Source of the DNA: an uncultured Allobosea sp.
GTDB taxonomy: Bacteria; Pseudomonadota; Alphaproteobacteria; Rhizobiales; Beijerinckiaceae
Assembly: GCF_945956895.1 (NCBI RefSeq)
Contig: NZ_CAMFJF010000018.1
Span: 1 to 64,000, forward strand
DNA: 64,000 bases
Direction of reading: 5' to 3'
The position numbers and the translations under genes were made by a program. Of the stretch, positions 56,228 through 64,000 are shown in pieces (position 1 is the stretch's first letter; every line of letters starts with the position of its first letter). The notes below the pieces were generated by a model that was not told the origin of the DNA, made no database searches, and worked only from the letters and a program-made list of their open reading frames with translations.

Positions 56228-57103
56228 ATGACCACGATACGCCCCCGCCGCAGCGCCCTTTATATGCCGGGCTCGAACGCCCGCGCACTGGAAAAGGCCC
56301 GCGAGATCGCGGCCGACGTCCTGATCCTCGACCTCGAGGATGCTGTCGCCCCCGATGCCAAGGCCACGGCGCGCGAGCAGGTTTGCGCCGCCGTGAAGGC
56401 GGGCGGCTATGGCAGGCGCGAGCTGGTGATCCGCGTCAACGGAGTCGGCACGCCCTGGTTCGCGGAGGATCTCGCCGCCGCCTCCGAGGCGAAGCCACAA
56501 GCGATCCTGATCCCGAAAGTCTCCTCGCCGGAAACGCTGCACGAGGTCGGCAACCAGCTGAACGGCCTCTGGGCCGATGCAGGCATCGCGGTCTGGGCGA
56601 TGATCGAGACCCCGCTCGCGATCCTCGATGTCGAGCGTATCGCCCGCGCCGCCCGCGATCCCGTGACGCGGCTTGCCTGCTTCGTCATGGGCACCAACGA
56701 CCTCGCCAAGGAAACCCGCGCCCGCTTCGTTCCCGGCCGCGCGCCGATGCTGCCCTGGCTGACCAGCGCCCTGCTCGCCGCCCGCGCGCATGGCATCGAC
56801 ATCCTCGACGGCGTCTATAACGACATCAAGGACGAGACCGGCTTCCTCGCCGAATGCGAGCAGGGCCGCGATCTCGGCTTCGACGGCCGCACCTTGATCC
56901 ACCCCTCGCAGGTCGCGGTGGCCAACACCGTCTTCGCGCCCGACGAAGCCGAGCTGACCAAGGCCCGCGCCGTCATCGCCGCCTTCGACCTGCCGGAGAA
57001 TGCCGGCAAGGGCGCGATCCAGCTCGACGGCCGCATGGTCGAACTGCTCCATGCCGAGATGGCGCGCCGCACCGTGGCACTGGCCGAAGCGATCGCGGCG
57101 TGA
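56228..57103 (+). CDS. HpcH/HpaI (CitE-like) CoA-ester lyase or thioesterase, Mcl2-like
   Basis: The 291-residue protein has the CitE-family core: SALYMPGSNARALEKA, LILDLEDAVAPD, VIRVNGVGTPW and IETPLAILDVE. FVMGTNDLAKETRARF and ECEQGRDLGFDGRTLIHPSQV resemble (3S)-malyl-CoA thioesterase (Mcl2) more than malyl-CoA lyase. It would release malate from malyl-CoA at the end of the ethylmalonyl-CoA pathway. AGGAG 5 bp before ATG 56228. Its neighbour mch supports the pathway. Confidence 0.82.
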   Translation: MTTIRPRRSALYMPGSNARALEKAREIAADVLILDLEDAVAPDAKATAREQVCAAVKAGGYGRRELVIRVNGVGTPWFAEDLAAASEAKPQAILIPKVSSPETLHEVGNQLNGLWADAGIAVWAMIETPLAILDVERIARAARDPVTRLACFVMGTNDLAKETRARFVPGRAPMLPWLTSALLAARAHGIDILDGVYNDIKDETGFLAECEQGRDLGFDGRTLIHPSQVAVANTVFAPDEAELTKARAVIAAFDLPENAGKGAIQLDGRMVELLHAEMARRTVALAEAIAA

Positions 57104-57130
57104 GGCTGCACGCGCCTCCGGCAGGCGGGC

Positions 57131-57263
57131 GTCATCCCGTGCGCGGTGCAGCGCGAAGCGGTGCGCCGCAGACACGGGACCGTAAGACGAGAGGGCGCTT
57201 TTCCTGAAGACGGTCCCGCATCTGCGCAGCGGCACTCACGTGCCGCAGCGCGTGCGGGATGAC
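57131..57263. repeat. Family E palindromic repeat, copy 2
   Basis: Begins GTCATCCCGTGCGC and ends GCGTGCGGGATGAC, with CACGGGACCGT and ACGGTCCCGCA arms. It fills the gap between the convergent CoA-ester lyase gene and ppa, and probably terminates both. Confidence 0.85.
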
Positions 57264-57265
57264 AC

Positions 57266-57805
57266 TCAGCCCTTCTTCGTCGCCTTCGCCCGCTCGATCG
57301 CCTCGACGATCAGCTTCCGGGCCATGGCAGCGTCGCCCCAGCCCTTGAGCTTGACCCATTTGCCGGGCTCCAGATCCTTGTAGTGCTCGAAGAAGTGCTG
57401 AATCTGGTCGAGCGTGATCTGCGGCAGATCGGTGTAGTTGTGCACGTTCTCGTAGCGCTTGGTCAGCTTCGGCACCGGCACGGCGATGATCTTCTCGTCG
57501 CCGCCACCCTCGTCCTCCATCAGCATCACGCCGATCGGACGCACCGCGATATAGGAGCCCGGCACCAGCGGGCGCGTATTCGCGACCAGCACGTCGCAGG
57601 GGTCGCCGTCTTCCGAGAGCGTATGCGGAATGAAGCCGTAGTTTCCGGGGTAGCGCATCGGCGTATAAAGGAAGCGGTCGACGAAGAGCGTGCCGGCCTC
57701 CTTGTCCATCTCGTACTTGATCGGCTCGCCGCCGATCGCCACCTCGATCAGGACATTGACTTCTTCGGGCGGGTTCTTGCCGATGGAGATGGCGTCGATG
57801 CGCAT
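57266..57805 (-). CDS. ppa: Inorganic pyrophosphatase
   Basis: The 179-residue family I enzyme has the metal-binding signature [16 protein letters not shown] and the usual [27 protein letters not shown] and [16 protein letters not shown] blocks. It hydrolyses pyrophosphate in the cytoplasm. Start ATG 57805 gives the standard length; an upstream ATG at 57880 would add an unusual leader. Confidence 0.96.
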   Translation of the reverse strand: MRIDAISIGKNPPEEVNVLIEVAIGGEPIKYEMDKEAGTLFVDRFLYTPMRYPGNYGFIPHTLSEDGDPCDVLVANTRPLVPGSYIAVRPIGVMLMEDEGGGDEKIIAVPVPKLTKRYENVHNYTDLPQITLDQIQHFFEHYKDLEPGKWVKLKGWGDAAMARKLIVEAIERAKATKKG

Positions 57806-57957
57806 GCTGGAACCTGTCACTTGGGAATTTTGCCGGGCCTTATGCAAGTTCGCGGCGAAAAGTCCAACCCCTTCCGCCATGCTTGGTCATCAGACGATTT
57901 GCGCAGGCGCGCCCGCGCTGCTATCCGGCGCCCCATGAACAGCTCAGAAATCAGGCC

Positions 57958-58680
57958 ATGCTGAGCCGCCTGCGCCCCGACGAAGAGCGCTATGCCCGCC
58001 GCATGGCCCGCATCGCCCGCTGGGACCGGCCGATCGAAGGCCGCGGCCAGCGCCTGCGCGCCTGGGCCAATATGCTGCTGGTCGATCACGGCATCTTCCG
58101 GCTCGCCTATCTCAACGCCCACCGCGTCACGCCGCGGCTCTGGCGCTCGGCCCAGCCGGCGCCTGGCCAGATCGCGGGCTTCGCGCGCAAGGGTGTGAAA
58201 ACCATCGTCAACCTGCGCGGCGGGCGCGAGCACGGCTCCTGGCCGCTGCAGAAGGAAGCCTGCGAGCGCCACGGCATCAAGCTCGTCGATTTCGTACTGC
58301 GCTCGCGCGGCGCGCCGGACCGCGAGACCATTCTCGGCGCCAAGGCCTTTTTCAAGAGCCTCGACGAACCGGCGCTCGTGCACTGCAAGTCCGGCGCCGA
58401 CCGCGCCGGCTTCTTCTCGGCGCTCTATCTGCTCGTCCATGAAGGGCGCCCGCTCGACGAGGCCGTGCGCCAACTCTCGCTGCGCTACGGCCATTTCCGC
58501 TTCGCCAAGACCGGCATCCTCGACGCGTTCTTCGAGACCTATCGCCGCGAGGGCCATGCAAAGGGCATCGCCTTCCTGGACTGGGTCGCCACGATCTACG
58601 ACCCCGAACGGCTGGAGCGTGAGTTCAAGCCCGGGCTGCTCTCCTCGCTCATCGCCGACAGGCTGATCCGGCGGGAATAG
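57958..58680 (+). CDS. Dual-specificity/tyrosine phosphatase family protein
   Basis: The 240-residue protein has the CX5R active site HCKSGADR (Cys143, Arg149) and a preceding helix region (LWRSAQPAPGQI, VKTIVNLRGGREHGSW), typical of small bacterial DSP/tyrosine-phosphatase-like enzymes. The substrate (protein tyrosine, polyphosphate or phosphoinositide) is not decided. Starts at ATG 57958; divergent from ppa. Confidence 0.85.
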   Translation: MLSRLRPDEERYARRMARIARWDRPIEGRGQRLRAWANMLLVDHGIFRLAYLNAHRVTPRLWRSAQPAPGQIAGFARKGVKTIVNLRGGREHGSWPLQKEACERHGIKLVDFVLRSRGAPDRETILGAKAFFKSLDEPALVHCKSGADRAGFFSALYLLVHEGRPLDEAVRQLSLRYGHFRFAKTGILDAFFETYRREGHAKGIAFLDWVATIYDPERLEREFKPGLLSSLIADRLIRRE

Positions 58681-58728
58681 AAGCATTTTCGAGCGAAGTG
58701 GCCACCGGTTCGCGTGAAGACAATGCGA
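58681..58728. repeat. Family F short repeat, copy 3
   Basis: AAGCATTTTCGAGCGAAGTG, then ACCGGTTCGCGTGAAGACAATGC, with inverted termini. Sits directly after the phosphatase stop codon in the gap before the convergent flippase-like gene. Confidence 0.85.
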
Positions 58729-58742
58729 TAGGCAACAACCAC

Positions 58743-60107
58743 TTACCGGGCCGCCCCCGAAGCGGCGAGACCATCGGACGCCTCGGCTGAATCGTCGAGA
58801 TGCAGCCAGATGAAGACGGTATGCGTCAGCGTCCGCAGGATCGAGATCGCGCCGATCGTCAGCAGCAGCTCCGGCGACAACGCGCGGAACCACGCCATGG
58901 CCGCCACGATCGCGACGAGCGCGACGCCATTAATCGCGACCTGCCAGAAGGGTTGGCGCGAGAGCGTCGCGACCTCCTGGAGCGGTCCGAGCACGGCGAT
59001 ACCGATATAAAACGTCGCCAGCAGGGCGACGACCTCGCCGAGGTCCTCCCATTGCGTCCCGGCCAGCCAGTGGTCCGTAATGAGCGCCGAGATGGCGATG
59101 GCGCTGAACAGAATGGTGGCGCCAGCGATCAGGCCGAGCGCCATGATCCGCGCCCAGAAGCGCCGGCGCGCCCCGGCATGAGCGCGCAGGCGATTCAGCA
59201 CCAGCGGGATCGAAACCGTCCCGAACATCTGGGTCGGCATGTCCAGAAGCCGCATCGACAGGGCGACCTGCGCCGCGAGCACGGTGTTGCTGGCATAGGG
59301 GAGCGCCAGCAGCGGCGCGACCGCGAAGCCATAGGCCAGCAAGGCTGAAGGCAGCAGCGCACGCGGCGCATCCCGCCAGCGGAACGCCGCCTCGACGAGA
59401 CTGCGCCGTGACCACAGTGCCGGCCGAACCAGCGTGGCGATCGCCGCCTGCCGACGCCGCAGGAGATAGGCCGCCGCCAGGACATGCCCGAGCGCATCGG
59501 CCATGAACAGCGCCAGCGCTTTCGGCCCGAAGATCCAGATCAGGATCAGCATGATGACGGGCTGGACCACGGCCTGCACGACATTGCTGTTGCCGATGGC
59601 GCGGAAATCCCCTTCCGCCGTAGCCTCCGACCAGAGCAGACGCAGCACGGAGCGCGCCGCCAGCGAAACCAGGAAGAAGAAGGCGACCGCCGGCGCGATC
59701 CAGCCGGTGACGACGAGGCCGATCAGGACGATGGTAGCGGCGGCAAGGAAAACGACGCCGACGGCTGCGGCCAATCGAAACGCAAGGCCCAGCCGGACAC
59801 GGTCGCTGTTCTGGAAGAACACCGCTTCCAGCCGCAGGAGCGAGGCGATCGAGATGAAATTCGCTGCCGCGGAGAAGACGGCAAAGGCGGCGAAGACGAA
59901 GGGCGGACACAAGGCCGCGGCGATGATCAGCCCCCAGACCGAGATCAGGCGGGCCTGGATGAAGCGCAGGCCGAGCAGGACCACGGAACCGAAGCTCGAA
60001 CGCAGGGCCGGGACCCGTGCCGCCACGAAGCGGCGCCCGGCGGCGATGGTCAGCGCCGGGCGGCTATGCGGCAGGAGAACCCGTTCCATGGTGACGTGCG
60101 CGGCCAT
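58743..60107 (-). CDS. Polysaccharide flippase-like membrane protein (MATE/Wzx-type)
   Basis: The 454-residue protein (from ATG 60107, AGGGG upstream) has about twelve hydrophobic segments and resembles lipopolysaccharide/oligosaccharide flippases of the MOP superfamily. Segments such as FAVFSAAANFISIASLLRLE and AAVGVVFLAAATIVLIGLV are typical. Upstream in-frame ATG 60197 would add about 30 charged residues. No glycosyltransferase is adjacent, so the lipid-linked sugar is unknown. Confidence 0.75.
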   Translation of the reverse strand: MAAHVTMERVLLPHSRPALTIAAGRRFVAARVPALRSSFGSVVLLGLRFIQARLISVWGLIIAAALCPPFVFAAFAVFSAAANFISIASLLRLEAVFFQNSDRVRLGLAFRLAAAVGVVFLAAATIVLIGLVVTGWIAPAVAFFFLVSLAARSVLRLLWSEATAEGDFRAIGNSNVVQAVVQPVIMLILIWIFGPKALALFMADALGHVLAAAYLLRRRQAAIATLVRPALWSRRSLVEAAFRWRDAPRALLPSALLAYGFAVAPLLALPYASNTVLAAQVALSMRLLDMPTQMFGTVSIPLVLNRLRAHAGARRRFWARIMALGLIAGATILFSAIAISALITDHWLAGTQWEDLGEVVALLATFYIGIAVLGPLQEVATLSRQPFWQVAINGVALVAIVAAMAWFRALSPELLLTIGAISILRTLTHTVFIWLHLDDSAEASDGLAASGAAR

Positions 60108-60337
60108 GTCGACCCCTGTCGTCGGACCGTTTGGCGGCCTCTTGCCGGACGTGCGCGTCTCATCGTCCGATGGGTCTCGGTCGCGAGATGCAGTCATGCG
60201 CGGCAGGCCTTCTGCCGCGAAGGCTGCGTCAACATGGTTAACGATCGGTAAATAGCGCTCATCGCCTTCATCGGTGGCCGCACCGCGCGGCTTCTACCCC
60301 GCGATGCATGAACTGCCTACCGTGTCGTTTTTGGGGC

Positions 60338-60859
60338 TCAGGCGAACTTCGTCTTGAGCGCCTCGAACCGCGCCAGCTGGTCTGGCAGCAATTCGCGCGC
60401 GGCATCGCGCCGCACGAAGACCTTGAACATCACCTCGCCAGCACCGTTGAAGAACTGCACCGAGCAGGCACGCCGGCCCTGCGCCGTGGAACGGTCGACC
60501 AGATAGATCGCCCGGCAATTCTCGGCCTTGATATGTCCGCCGATCGGACTGTCGCCATGGATATTGTAGTAGTCATGGCCGAAGCTGCCGACCGGCAGCG
60601 AACCCTCGCATTCCAGCACGATATCGGGCGTGTGCATCAGGAAGAGCACAGTGCCCCAGGTCGCGAGCTCCTTCCAGACGTCCTCGAAACGCTCGGGCGC
60701 GACGAGCTGGCGCTGCCCCGCGGGCAGGAGTTCCAGGACGGTGCGCGTCGAGACCTTCGCCTCGCGCGCGACGGCCTCGATCAGGCCGTCCGGCTTGGCG
60801 GCGAGCAGGGAGCGCGCATGCTTCATCGGATCCTGCGCGGCGATGTCGGCGGTCGTCAT
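60338..60859 (-). CDS. hutX: Cytoplasmic heme carrier protein of the HutX/ChuX family
   Basis: The 173-residue protein matches the HutX heme-carrier family: VSTRTVLELLP, then the core SFGHDYYNIHGDSPIGGHIKAENCRAIYLVDR and a C-terminal VFVRRDAARELLPDQLARF. It binds heme arriving through the importer and hands it to degradation. ATG 60859 begins 11 bp after the hmuQ-type gene, in one operon. Confidence 0.88.
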   Translation of the reverse strand: MTTADIAAQDPMKHARSLLAAKPDGLIEAVAREAKVSTRTVLELLPAGQRQLVAPERFEDVWKELATWGTVLFLMHTPDIVLECEGSLPVGSFGHDYYNIHGDSPIGGHIKAENCRAIYLVDRSTAQGRRACSVQFFNGAGEVMFKVFVRRDAARELLPDQLARFEALKTKFA

Positions 60860-60870
60860 CAGCCCAGGCC

Positions 60871-61218
60871 TCACTCGGCCGCCTGACGGGGCAGATGCGG
60901 ATTGCTCTCGCTCAGCACGGCCTCGAAGCCCTCGAACTCGGGGTGGCCGAGATAGATCGGCTTCGGGCGCGGCTGGCCGGCATTGCGATGCGATTCACGG
61001 AACTGGTCGGACTTGGTCCAGGCTACGAAATCCTCCTTCGAAGCCCAGCTCGTATGGGAGGAATAGAGCGTGTGATCCTCCTTCTCCGGCCCCTTCAGCA
61101 GGTGGAAGGTCAGAAAGCCCGGCACCTCGTCGAGGCGGGTCTTGCGCGAGGACCAGACCGTCTCGAAGGCGGCTTCCTCGCCCTTGACGACCTTGAAGCG
61201 ATTCATGGCGATGAACAT
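60871..61218 (-). CDS. hmuQ: Heme-degrading monooxygenase (HmuQ/IsdG-type)
   Basis: The 115-residue protein has the IsdG/HmuQ signature MFIAMNRFKVVKGEEAAFE, a central GFLTFHLLKG and a late SHTSWASKEDFVAWTKS. These enzymes open the heme ring to release iron. Start ATG 61218 is 7 bp after AGGG; an ATG at 61233 precedes that site. Divergent from the hmuTUV importer and co-transcribed with hutX. Confidence 0.9.
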   Translation of the reverse strand: MFIAMNRFKVVKGEEAAFETVWSSRKTRLDEVPGFLTFHLLKGPEKEDHTLYSSHTSWASKEDFVAWTKSDQFRESHRNAGQPRPKPIYLGHPEFEGFEAVLSESNPHLPRQAAE

Positions 61219-61580
61219 CGGTAAACCCTGCATCTGACGCGCCGGAATTGGCGGAAACGAACGATGCCGCTGTCGCGACAGAGCAGCCGCCATCCGTTCG
61301 GGCGCCCTCGGAATGAAGATTCCCCCGAAAACGCGCACGGCCGGCAACCGGCCGCTCGACGATACCGTCGCTGCGGGACCGGCTGCGCATTGGCACTGCC
61401 CTTGACCCCTTGTAGTAAAGGCTAATATCAACGTCAATAATACTGTAAAGTAGATCTTGTTTTGAATAATTAAAAACAGGATATACTTTAAATGGAATTG
61501 TTTTAAACTAACCACAATCTTCCTGGCCAGGGTTTGCGCGGCGGCAAGGTCCGCCGCCTGCACCCGAATGGAGTTGCGAT
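61219..61580. promoter_or_regulatory. AT-rich divergent control region of heme-utilisation genes
   Basis: No gene is seen in this 362-bp gap. Its centre (about 61410-61510) is strikingly AT-rich for this genome. It contains an inverted repeat TGTTTT-N9-AAAACA (61458-61478), two TTTAAA palindromes 9 bp apart (61487-61507), and a TATACT hexamer at 61482-61487 suited as -10 for hmuT. Such gaps in Rhizobiales hold iron-responsive operators (Irr, RirA or Fur type); which one acts here is not decided. Confidence 0.6.
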
Positions 61581-62540
61581 ATGTCTGGCTCGCGCACCCC
61601 TGAAGCGCAACGCAGCCTTGGGCAACCGAACCGCCGCGAGCTGACGGCAGCCCTCGCCTTGAGCACCCTCGGCCTCGCGGGGCTGGCGCTCCCCGCGGCC
61701 TTGCCCGCTACGGCATTGGCCCAGGCGCCGGACCGCGTCGTCGTCGCCGGCGGCGTCATCACCGAGGTGATCTATACGCTCGGCCTGCAGGACCGCATCG
61801 TCGGCATCGACACGACCAGCCTATTCCCGCCGGAAGCGCTAAAGGAGAAGGCCAATGTCGGCTATGTCCGCGCGCTATCGGCCGAGGGCGTCCTCTCGCT
61901 GAAGCCATCGCTGGTCATGCTGATCGACGGCGCCGGCCCGCCGGATGCCATCTCCCTCCTCACCGAGTCCGGCGTGAAGATCGCGCGCATCGCCGACGGA
62001 CTGACCCCGGAGGGCGTCACCACCAAGATCGCCGCGATCGGTGCGGCGATCGGCGCGGCCGCCCCGGCCGAGCGGCTGGCGGCGCAGACCAGGGCGCGCT
62101 TCGACGAGCTCGCGACCCTGCGCTCCGGCATCGCCAAGAAGAAGCGCATCCTCTTCCTGCTCTCGCTGCAGAACGGGCGCGCCCTGGTCGGCGGGCGCAA
62201 CAGCTCGGCCGACGGCATCATCGCGCTGGCGGGCGGCATCAATGTCGCCGACGCGATCGAAGGCTACAAGCCGATGACGGACGAGGCGATCGCCGCCGCG
62301 GCGCCAGAGATGGTGCTGATGATGCGCAACAGCAGCGCCCACAACATCACGCCCGACGAGCTTTTCGCGATGCCCGCCTTCTCCCAGATTCCGGCGGCGG
62401 CCAGCAAGCGGCTGGTCCATATGGACGGGCTTTATCTGCTCGGCTTCGGACCGCGCACACCGATGGCGGCGCGCGACCTGATGGCTGCGATCTATCCGGA
62501 AGCCGCGATCCCGCCGCTCAAGACCGCCGCCGCCCCGTGA
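61581..62540 (+). CDS. hmuT: Heme ABC transporter periplasmic binding protein
   Basis: The 319-residue family 8 binding protein has a twin-arginine-type leader (NRRELTAAL) with hydrophobic core to about residue 45. The mature part starts RVVVAGGVITEVIYTLGLQDRIVGIDTTSLFP, typical of HmuT, and later has the GGRNSSADGIIALAGG block. It receives heme from the outer-membrane receptor and delivers it to HmuUV. GGAG 7 bp before ATG 61581; overlaps hmuU by 4 bp (GTGA). Confidence 0.9.
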   Translation: MSGSRTPEAQRSLGQPNRRELTAALALSTLGLAGLALPAALPATALAQAPDRVVVAGGVITEVIYTLGLQDRIVGIDTTSLFPPEALKEKANVGYVRALSAEGVLSLKPSLVMLIDGAGPPDAISLLTESGVKIARIADGLTPEGVTTKIAAIGAAIGAAAPAERLAAQTRARFDELATLRSGIAKKKRILFLLSLQNGRALVGGRNSSADGIIALAGGINVADAIEGYKPMTDEAIAAAAPEMVLMMRNSSAHNITPDELFAMPAFSQIPAAASKRLVHMDGLYLLGFGPRTPMAARDLMAAIYPEAAIPPLKTAAAP

Positions 62541-63640
62541 CCCTCGTAGCGCCCACTCCGGCCATGGCCGCGACCCTGACCACGCTGATCGCGAGCCGCC
62601 GCCGCGCCGGCCTGCTCGCCATCGCCGGCCTCGCTCTGGCCTGCCTGCTCCTCACCATCGTCGCCATCGGCCAGGGCGCGATCCCGATCGCGCCCGGCCG
62701 CGTCGCCGAGATCCTGATGGCGCGTCTCACAGGCGATGCGAGCCTGCTCGAAGGGCGCGACATCCTCGTCGTCCTCAATATCCGCCTGCCGCGCGTGCTT
62801 CTGGGCCTGCTCGTCGGCGCCGGCCTCGCCGTGTCCGGCGCGCTGATGCAGGGGCTGTTCCGCAACCCGCTCGCCGATCCCGGCCTGGTCGGCGTCTCCA
62901 GCGGCGCCGGGCTCGCCGCGGCCGCCACCATCGTCCTCGGCGACCGTTTCCTTGCCGGCACGATGATGAAACTGCCCTTCGCCGCCCTTCCCTTCGGCGC
63001 TTTCTGCGGTGGCCTGATCACCACGCTCGCGCTCTATCTGATCGCGACGCGCGGTGGCCGGACCTCGGTCGCAACCATGCTCCTTGCCGGTGTCGCGCTC
63101 GGCGCTATGGCGGGTGCCCTCACCGGCCTGCTCTCCTTCGTCTCGGACGATCGGCAGCTGCGCGACCTGACCTTTTGGTCGCTGGGGAGCCTCGGCGGCG
63201 CAAGCTGGACGAAACTCTCCGTGGTTGCGCCCATCATCCTGCCGCTGCTCCTCACGATGCCGCTGCTGGCGCGCGGCCTGAACGGGTTGATGCTCGGCGA
63301 GGCCGAGGCCTATCATCTCGGCATACCCGTCCAGCGCATCAAGGCGCTGGCGATCCTGCTGGTCGCGCTCGCCGTCGGCGCCAGCGTCGCCTCGGCTGGA
63401 ATGGTCGGCTTCGTCGGCATCGTCGTGCCGCATCTGATCCGCCTCTCGGTCGGCCCGGATCATCGCCTGCTGCTGCCGCTCTCGGCGCTGGGCGGCGCGA
63501 TGCTGCTGGTCGGCGCCGATATCGTCGCCCGCCTCATCGTCGTCCCGGCCGAGCTGCCGATCGGCATCGTCACCGCCACGATCGGCGCGCCCTTCTTCCT
63601 CTGGCTGCTGCTGCGCCGCACGAGCCTGATCGATGTCTGA
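62537..63640 (+). CDS. hmuU: Heme ABC transporter permease
   Basis: The 367-residue FecCD-family permease has about ten membrane segments, the N-terminal LPRVLLGLLVGAGLAVSGALMQGLFRNPLADPGLVG and the C-terminal GMVGFVGIVVPHLIRL. It starts at GTG 62537 inside the hmuT stop and overlaps hmuV by 8 bp. Confidence 0.93.
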   Translation: MTLVAPTPAMAATLTTLIASRRRAGLLAIAGLALACLLLTIVAIGQGAIPIAPGRVAEILMARLTGDASLLEGRDILVVLNIRLPRVLLGLLVGAGLAVSGALMQGLFRNPLADPGLVGVSSGAGLAAAATIVLGDRFLAGTMMKLPFAALPFGAFCGGLITTLALYLIATRGGRTSVATMLLAGVALGAMAGALTGLLSFVSDDRQLRDLTFWSLGSLGGASWTKLSVVAPIILPLLLTMPLLARGLNGLMLGEAEAYHLGIPVQRIKALAILLVALAVGASVASAGMVGFVGIVVPHLIRLSVGPDHRLLLPLSALGGAMLLVGADIVARLIVVPAELPIGIVTATIGAPFFLWLLLRRTSLIDV

Positions 63641-64000
63641 AGCGAACCCGATCCTGTCTTGCCACGGCGTCAGCTGCCTCACGGGCGGACGCCGCCTCGT
63701 CGCCGATGCGAGCCTTGAGCTCGCGGGAGGCAGCACGACGATCCTGATCGGCCCGAACGGCGCCGGCAAATCGACGCTGCTCAAGCTCCTGACCGGCGAG
63801 ATCAAGCCGGCCGGCGGCGAAATCCGCATCGCCGGCGAGCCGCTGGCGGCCATTCCGGCCTGGCGCCTCGCCTGCCTGCGCTCGGTCATGGCCCAGCACG
63901 CCCGCCTCGCCTTCCCCTTCAGCGTCTACGAGGTCGCGAGCCTCGGCGTCGACGGCATCGGCCGGGCGCTGACGCGCCAGCGGCGCGAGGCCATCGTCGC
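63633..64000 (+). CDS. hmuV: Heme ABC transporter ATPase (truncated by window end)
   Basis: The first 122 residues of an ABC ATPase have Walker A GPNGAGKSTLLKLLTGE and a Q-loop MAQHARLAFPFSVYEVASLG typical of HmuV. The remaining part lies outside the window. The ATG at 63633 overlaps hmuU. With hmuT and hmuU it completes a heme importer. Confidence 0.92.
   Translation, partial: MSEANPILSCHGVSCLTGGRRLVADASLELAGGSTTILIGPNGAGKSTLLKLLTGEIKPAGGEIRIAGEPLAAIPAWRLACLRSVMAQHARLAFPFSVYEVASLGVDGIGRALTRQRREAIV

Overview
The window is high-GC, gene-dense chromosomal DNA from an alphaproteobacterium. It probably comes from the Hyphomicrobiales (Rhizobiales), with a Bosea-like genome as the best guess. This is inference from three things: the many ABC uptake systems, the heme-uptake and HmuQ-type genes with ethylmalonyl-CoA-pathway enzymes, and short dispersed palindromic repeats of types familiar from that order. 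No rRNA, tRNA, CRISPR array, insertion sequence or phage gene was recognised. Identities are assigned by reading the translations by eye; no database search was run.

Layout. 1-7.4 kb: a peptide/nickel-type ABC importer (solute-binding protein, two permeases, tandem-domain ATPase) with a divergent GntR regulator and an alpha/beta hydrolase. It is preceded by the tail of another binding protein and by a binding-protein gene missing its whole middle. 7.6-12 kb: nagB-nagA and a solute-binding protein, divergent from a ROK regulator. 12-21.8 kb: a long same-strand carbohydrate cluster (a second related binding protein, two Gfo/Idh/MocA oxidoreductases, an FGGY kinase, a ribose/fructose-type ABC importer, a nucleoside hydrolase and an unknown gene) punctuated by several intergenic repeats. 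21.9-34 kb: a SorC-type regulator and a small unknown protein, divergent from a SAF-domain homoserine-dehydrogenase-like enzyme, E1alpha/E1beta/E2 of a 2-oxoacid dehydrogenase, an Fbp/Afu-type ABC importer, a metallo-beta-lactamase-fold hydrolase and a SurE-like phosphatase. I propose this is one catabolic module for a phosphorylated substrate, and it is the best candidate here for an undescribed pathway.

34-39.4 kb: lipid-type ABC exporter, D-threonine-aldolase-like PLP enzyme, Obg GTPase, LysR regulator. 39.6-41.7 kb: a scarred, compositionally different patch with a broken EamA transporter, an HxlR regulator, a start-less nuclease-toxin C-terminal fragment and a probable immunity gene. 41.7-46.9 kb: RND efflux operon with its TetR repressor and a 24-bp perfect palindrome. 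47-49 kb: glutamine amidotransferase and DadA-like oxidase. 49.3-57.1 kb: sdhCDAB, mesaconyl-CoA hydratase, a DUF429/threonine-dehydratase in-frame fusion and an Mcl2-like CoA-ester lyase/thioesterase, which fits acetyl-CoA assimilation by the ethylmalonyl-CoA pathway feeding the TCA cycle. 57.3-60.1 kb: inorganic pyrophosphatase, a CX5R phosphatase and a polysaccharide flippase-like protein. 60.3-64 kb: heme utilisation, with hmuQ-type monooxygenase and hutX divergent from hmuTUV across an AT-rich control region; hmuV runs off the window end.

Six families of intergenic repeats (called A to F below) account for most of the non-coding sequence.
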